Assembly (NCBI GenBank): GCA_011009095.1
Contig: VTPC01008797.1
Location: forward strand, 1 to 64,000
Direction: 5' to 3'
Length of the DNA: 64,000 nt
Origin: Ignelater luminosus
Lineage: Eukaryota > Arthropoda > Insecta > Coleoptera > Elateridae
This document shows positions 59,607 to 64,000 of this stretch, piece by piece. A program made the position numbers and the translations under genes. The notes beneath the pieces are model-generated. The model saw only the letters and a list, made by a program, of their open reading frames with translations. It was not told the origin of the DNA and did no database searches. The first letter of the stretch is position 1. Each line of letters begins with the position of its first letter.

Positions 59607-60817
59607 CGAGGGTTGCTATTTATATTTCTGGCCTAACAATGAAAAAACAAGTATTTATGATCGAAACTAGTTTTATTGTTTTTCAAAATATTCTCCATTA
59701 AGATTGATACACTTTTCCATGCGTTTGAACCAATTTTCGAAGCACTTTTTCCACTCTGTTTGAGGCAGCTCCAAAATATGCGTTTTGAAACAAAAAACGG
59801 CTTCTTCTGCTGTTGAAAATCGTTGACCATGCAGTTTGTTTTTGATGTACGGGAATAAAAAGAAGTCATTGGGTGCCAAATCAGGGCTGTATGGTGGATG
59901 GCCCATCAACTCGACCTTCTGGCTGGTTAAATATTCAATTGTTTGAGCAGCGGTGTGAGAGCTTGCATTGTCATGATCAAGAATGATTCGCCTCTTCTTT
60001 GAAGTTTTCCGAATTTCTCCAATGACTTCTGGCAAACAAATGGTTGTGGCTCTAACGCCACTGTTACCACATGACCGGTAATGCCAAAGAAACAGGCAAC
60101 CATTTGCTTCGATGTGCTTCTTCCGCGAACAACTTTTGTTGGATTTGGCTCGTCTTGAAAGACCCACACAGTTGATTGCTGTTTTGTTTCGGGGTCATAT
60201 GCGTAGATCCATGATTCGTCACCTGTGCAGATGTTATACACACCCTTTGATGCACCTTTTGCAAATTTTTTCAACATTTCAATGCACCAGTCGACGCGAG
60301 CCTTCTTTTGAGCATTGGTCAGGTTATGCGGGATCCAACGGGAACAAATTTTTTTTACGGCCAAACGATCATGTAATATCTTGTTGATGCTAGTCATACT
60401 AATGCCCAAAGATGCCTCAATCTCACGGTATGTCACATGACGATCTTGTTTAATCAGTTCACGCACAGCATCGATGTTTTCAGGCACAACGACAGATTTT
60501 GGACGGCCTTCACGGATTTCGTCCTGGAGTGAACATCGGCCACGTTTGAATTCATTATACCAGTTTTTTACATGTAGCTTCATCGCTATATAATGTATTA
60601 AGTTCAGTGATGCACTCTTGTCGTGATAATCCACGTCGAAAGTTATGAAAAATAATTGCACGAAAGTGTTCACTGCAAATAACACTAATCGCACTCAAAT
60701 GACAAAATGTTGTGGTTGAGGTTATGTTCAACAATGTAAAGTTTACACCGGAAATGTCAGCTGACGCCTGGAAGCAGTCAGTGTTGCCAAGGCCAGAAAT
60801 ATAAATAGCAACCCTCG
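59607..60817 (-). mobile_element. mariner 6 (SETMAR-like transposase type), 1211 bp
   Basis: TA flanks the element at 59605-59606 and 60818-60819. The 27-bp TIRs (outer end CGAGGGTTGCTATTTATATT) are identical. It sits inside copia pol; reading frames of copia resume on both sides. Confidence 0.95.
59673..60700 (-). pseudogene. mariner 6 transposase, frame breaks and a deletion
   Basis: This is the mariner transposase type often annotated as SETMAR-like in insects. The N-terminus (SEHFRAIIFHNFRRGLSRQE, 60600-60690) is in a different frame from the main part. The main part begins KNWYNEFKRGR and includes REIEASLGISMTSINKILHD, SRWIPHNLTNAQ and TGDESWIYAYDPE (first Asp). After VVTVALEP a short deletion and frame change remove the region before TICLPEVIGEIRK. 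The rest, with LDHDNASSH and SPDLAPNDFFLF (second and third Asp, 34 residues between), is open to the stop at 59673. There are at least two lesions, so it is more damaged than mariners 1 and 3-5 despite its perfect TIRs. Confidence 0.9.
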
Positions 60818-61514
60818 TATCTTGAGCCTCAAGTAGCCTGCCATCTCCAATTTCGACTAAGTTATTGCTTGAAGCGTACGGAGTATAATGTAAAAAATAT
60901 TTTATGTATCACATCATGTGACTATTACATTCTAAATTTAAGTACCATTTTTCATCAGCTTCAGTATCAGACAGGTTTTTGTTGAACATTGCCATACCTA
61001 TTAGGGCATTTCTATGAGGTGCCTTATTCCTCTGTTGTGGAAACATTGGCGTTTGTGCAAACCTATTGTTTTTAGTTAAGTGATTTTTTTATAAGTAGAA
61101 TATAAAGGAGACGATTTATTATGATTAGTATTACTATTTTGCTGTGGAAAAACAATCATCTGATTTATGATTGTCTTTTCGACAAATAATACAAATTTCT
61201 TTTCTGGCATACAGAGCCATATTACCACTGTTATTTTGATTTTGCTTTCGTTCGAGCATTCGTTTTTCCTTGGTCATTAGCCTGGATGTTAAAATATTTT
61301 GGTTTTGATTAGCAGAAAGGACGCTTGCCGATACAAAATGCTGATAGCGTCTTGGCAGTGAAGTAATTATTCTGGTCATTACCATAGCTTCAGAGATGTG
61401 CTTCCCTGCTTTTTTTTATTTTATTGACCAAAGTAGTTAAGTTTGATATATGCGTTGATTCATCATACTTGAATGGAAAAACTGACCTTAGAGAATTTTT
61501 AATGACATTTCTGT

Positions 61515-64000
61515 TCTTTGTTCATATATGGATGTTAATTTTGACCAAATTCCTTTGCTTTGTTACATATACTGTTGGGTTTCGTTTGTCTCACTTGCAA
61601 CGTGTTGTTACTGTTATTGACTTACATACTTGTAGTTTTGTTTGTACGGTTGGTCTTCAAATAGCTTAACTTTATTGTATTGTCTCTTAAAAAAAAAACA
61701 AAAACGTTTACTACTCTTTCACAAAACAGAATACAAACACTAATATTAGTTTGAAATTTATAATGAAGTACAAAACTTTAATTATTTTGTTCTAACTGCC
61801 TTCTTCTAGTTCTTCGTTTTCCACTCCACTTCTTAACTCTTAACTGTCAATTAACCCTGCGTGTTCTATTTAAATAAAGATATTTGACGCTTGTAAAAAT
61901 GTTAAAGTCGTTGCATACTTATTGTAAACAAAAGTAACATGCAATATAATCTGCTGACGTCTTGTTGACACCTGTAGATTAACTCAGCATATTTTATAAC
62001 TATTTCTATAAATTGACGTATATGCAGTTTTATTTTTCTTTGTAATGGTAAATGACAAACGTGCCATCATTTCTTTTCCGTGTTCTGTGCAAGCTTACCT
62101 TTATGACAAAAACGACACTTGAACTGAAAAAATCAAGTAAACTTCAACAAATGACTCTCACTCCTTAATTGTGCGTAGGTTACTTGCTACATGGCAAACC
62201 TTAAACTTTCACGACCGTGAGAATTCTAGACTCCAAACTAAAAAATGCATTAACCTGTCTTCATGCTTGAAAAAAGTAGGAAATTGTCAACGGACTGATT
62301 TACTGCGGAATTCTAACTAGTAACGATATGCCAAAAGCATTTCTCTGATAATAACTGCCTGAACTATCTCATGTTAAATATTGAGAGTTTTGGTTTATCA
62401 TCTTTAACTAGCTATGAACAGCCAGGAAATATTTTCAGTTACGGTTTAACCATAAATTTTTATCCTGAAGGTCGATTAAAATTCATGTCCTTCCTTTGTT
62501 GGTGTCAAATAATGATAAGAATTTCTTATTCAAAAACACTCATAGTTAAACTATATTATAGTCTATAGAATTTGCAAATTGGAGGTTAGGAACGCCATTC
62601 TTTTGGCATTGTTTCTGTCGACACCTACGCTTTAGTAACATCTTTGGGTGATGAACAAGAAATTACCGAATAATCTTAAAATGTCCTTGAAAAACAAAGC
62701 AGTTAAGCGTCAAAGACGGGTTCTTCCTGCCTCTAATTTGTTATACGGTTGGAAAAGAGTCATCCAACAGTTTCATCTATCTTGGAAATTACAGTGGAAA
62801 ATAAAAATAAAAAATATAAATATTTTAAAAATGTTCAACATATCACATGTTCTATGTATAATGCGATTCTTTATTATTACAGCGTAAATAGATGATGAAT
62901 TGAAAATTTAGTTTTGGTCACGCAGGATTGCAAACAACAAAAAATACTGAAATTAATTTATTTTAAATAAAAATTTGTTAAAGCGTTCTTTCGAAACCTG
63001 TAAAATCGATTTAAATTTCATTAAACTTTTCCATGTTCCTTTATTACCATCAGATGATGCACAATCATTAATCAGTCAGTGTAATACGCTTTGCGCTAAA
63101 TTAATAACATCAATCTAGTAGCTGAGAATGATTTTGATAATCATAACAGCACCCACGCGCATGCAACTACTAAAAGACAAATTATACATCATCGAGAACC
63201 ATATTAGGAGAAAACCAGCCTGCATAACACATGGTGATACAAAATGCAGCTGGGAAGTGTTGCCCTTTGACATTCGTGTGCGTCAAAGAAATCGTACTAC
63301 TAGGAACACACCACGGAAGTCTAAATAATAAATTAAACCAACCCTACACGCTCAGGGGAAAATCACAAGCTGTTTTTGAACCCTCTTCTTGGTTATATTC
63401 ACGTGCCCTTTTCAGAAATTCCAACCCGTGATTTGAGAAAACGATTATGTTGTTAAAACGAAATAGATATTGCTTTTGTTTAGGGTCTTTTAAGGTAGTT
63501 ATCGTATTAAGGACAAAGCAAGCGTGAAAGAGATAAAAATATTGACCTCATGACACTCTCTCTTTTTTTATAGGGGGAATTCTAAATTTTAATAATAGGA
63601 ACATGCATGACTAGTTGTTTATGTTTACGATTATTTTTAAACTTCGTCTATTTTATAAACGCATTAATTAAAATGTTGTTGACCTTTATTCCTTTAAATT
63701 TAGGTATTACATTTACTGATGACGTAATTTACTAATTAAACAGATAATTTACTAACACTACAAACAAAGCGCTTACTGCTCTATCTGTTTTTGTATTTAG
63801 TGTAGGTATAAATGATGTTGTTTAAAAGGGTATAATTAAAAAGAAAATTATGTACCTAGACGCTTTATAATTTATCTTTGCCAATTTAAAACAAAATCCA
63901 AAAAGAAAATGAAAAGCAAAATAAAAAATGAGATTATTGACCTTTTGCAGAAAAAAAGGAAGAAAAATGTAAATTCATTATTGAGCCGTATCACGCCAAA
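61515..64000. other. AT-rich spacer to the right edge
   Basis: Short open frames (61424-61669, 62371-62568, 62648-62887, 63128-63431) show no recognisable features. I see no RNA gene or repeat. Confidence 0.5.

Larger units (their letters stand above)
58850..61510 (-). pseudogene. Ty1/copia gag-pol relic, split by mariner 6
   Basis: Reading leftward from 61510, Gag shows THISNLTTLVNKIKK and MTRIITSLPRRYQHFVSAS (61320-61475), and a CX2CX4HX4C knuckle in ICIICRKDNHKSDDCF (about 61145-61200). A decayed protease region (WYLNLECNSHMM, about 60920, catalytic Asp lost) and IGDGRLLEA follow (about 60855). Pol resumes left of the mariner insertion (59607-60817) with VLKNALYVPQL (about 59545). The GAG-pre-integrase WHERLAH comes next (about 59300). 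Then come the integrase core start SADLRGPMKVL and KYFLLLKDHYGR (59040-59150). RSDNG with an integrase catalytic Asp lies at about 58925. Many stops are present. It is a different family from the copia copy at the left edge. Confidence 0.85.

Noticed and set aside
1-64000. CRISPR arrays, operons, riboswitches, rRNA
   Set aside because: No regularly spaced short repeats, no closely packed same-strand gene runs with ribosome sites, and no rRNA signatures were seen; the content is eukaryotic and transposon-rich.

Overview
This 64 kb window looks like gene-poor, transposon-packed nuclear DNA from an insect (a beetle is possible, but nothing here decides it). It is A+T-rich, has no bacterial or organellar gene order, no rRNA, no CRISPR, and no host exon that I could recognise. 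Almost everything readable is a mobile element: mariner DNA transposons, a Transib (RAG1-related) fossil, a Tc1/mariner-superfamily relic with DD41D spacing, Ty1/copia elements, a solo Ty3/gypsy-type LTR, a Penelope-like trace, RTE-, Jockey- and R1-like LINEs, tRNA-derived SINEs and small terminal-inverted-repeat elements.

Layout, left to right. 1-1363: copia gag/protease reading leftward off the edge, with a PBS-like site and a short LTR. 1360-4280: a decayed Transib transposase on the minus strand, split by a full-length mariner (1496-2789). 4390-5655: DD41D transposase relic. 6575-7260: TIR-flanked, GGCCCG-rich repeat. 7570-7950: solo LTR with a 4-bp target duplication and heat-shock-element-like pentamers. 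10800-11650: mariner relic on the plus strand. 12380-14010: RTE-like LINE. 16680-17370: degenerate tandem repeat of about 130 bp. 19480-22704: RTE-like LINE abutting a nearly intact mariner with perfect 30-bp TIRs. 25830-33050: three LINE fragments and a perfect 32-bp inverted repeat. 36880-41230: LINE pieces and a TIR element. 42390-45600: the best preserved LINE (Jockey clade), flanked by tRNA-derived SINE sequence, part of which forms an 84-bp-armed palindrome. 48300-48500: GIY-YIG trace. 50734-52025 and 57149-58440: two more full-length mariners. 53890-55090: internally deleted RTE LINE and an LTR/PBS junction. 58850-61510: a second copia relic, split by a sixth mariner (59607-60817).

The genes do not work together as a pathway; the window is a record of successive insertions. 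The order can be read from nesting: Transib is older than mariner 1, and copia copy 2 is older than mariner 6. The five TIR-bounded mariners belong to five different families. All lie in the same orientation, and four of them (mariners 1, 3, 4 and 5) carry just one inactivating lesion in an otherwise 349-codon transposase frame. The most interesting items are the heat-shock-like LTR, the nested Transib/mariner/copia block, the tRNA-like palindrome and the unexplained inverted-repeat elements.
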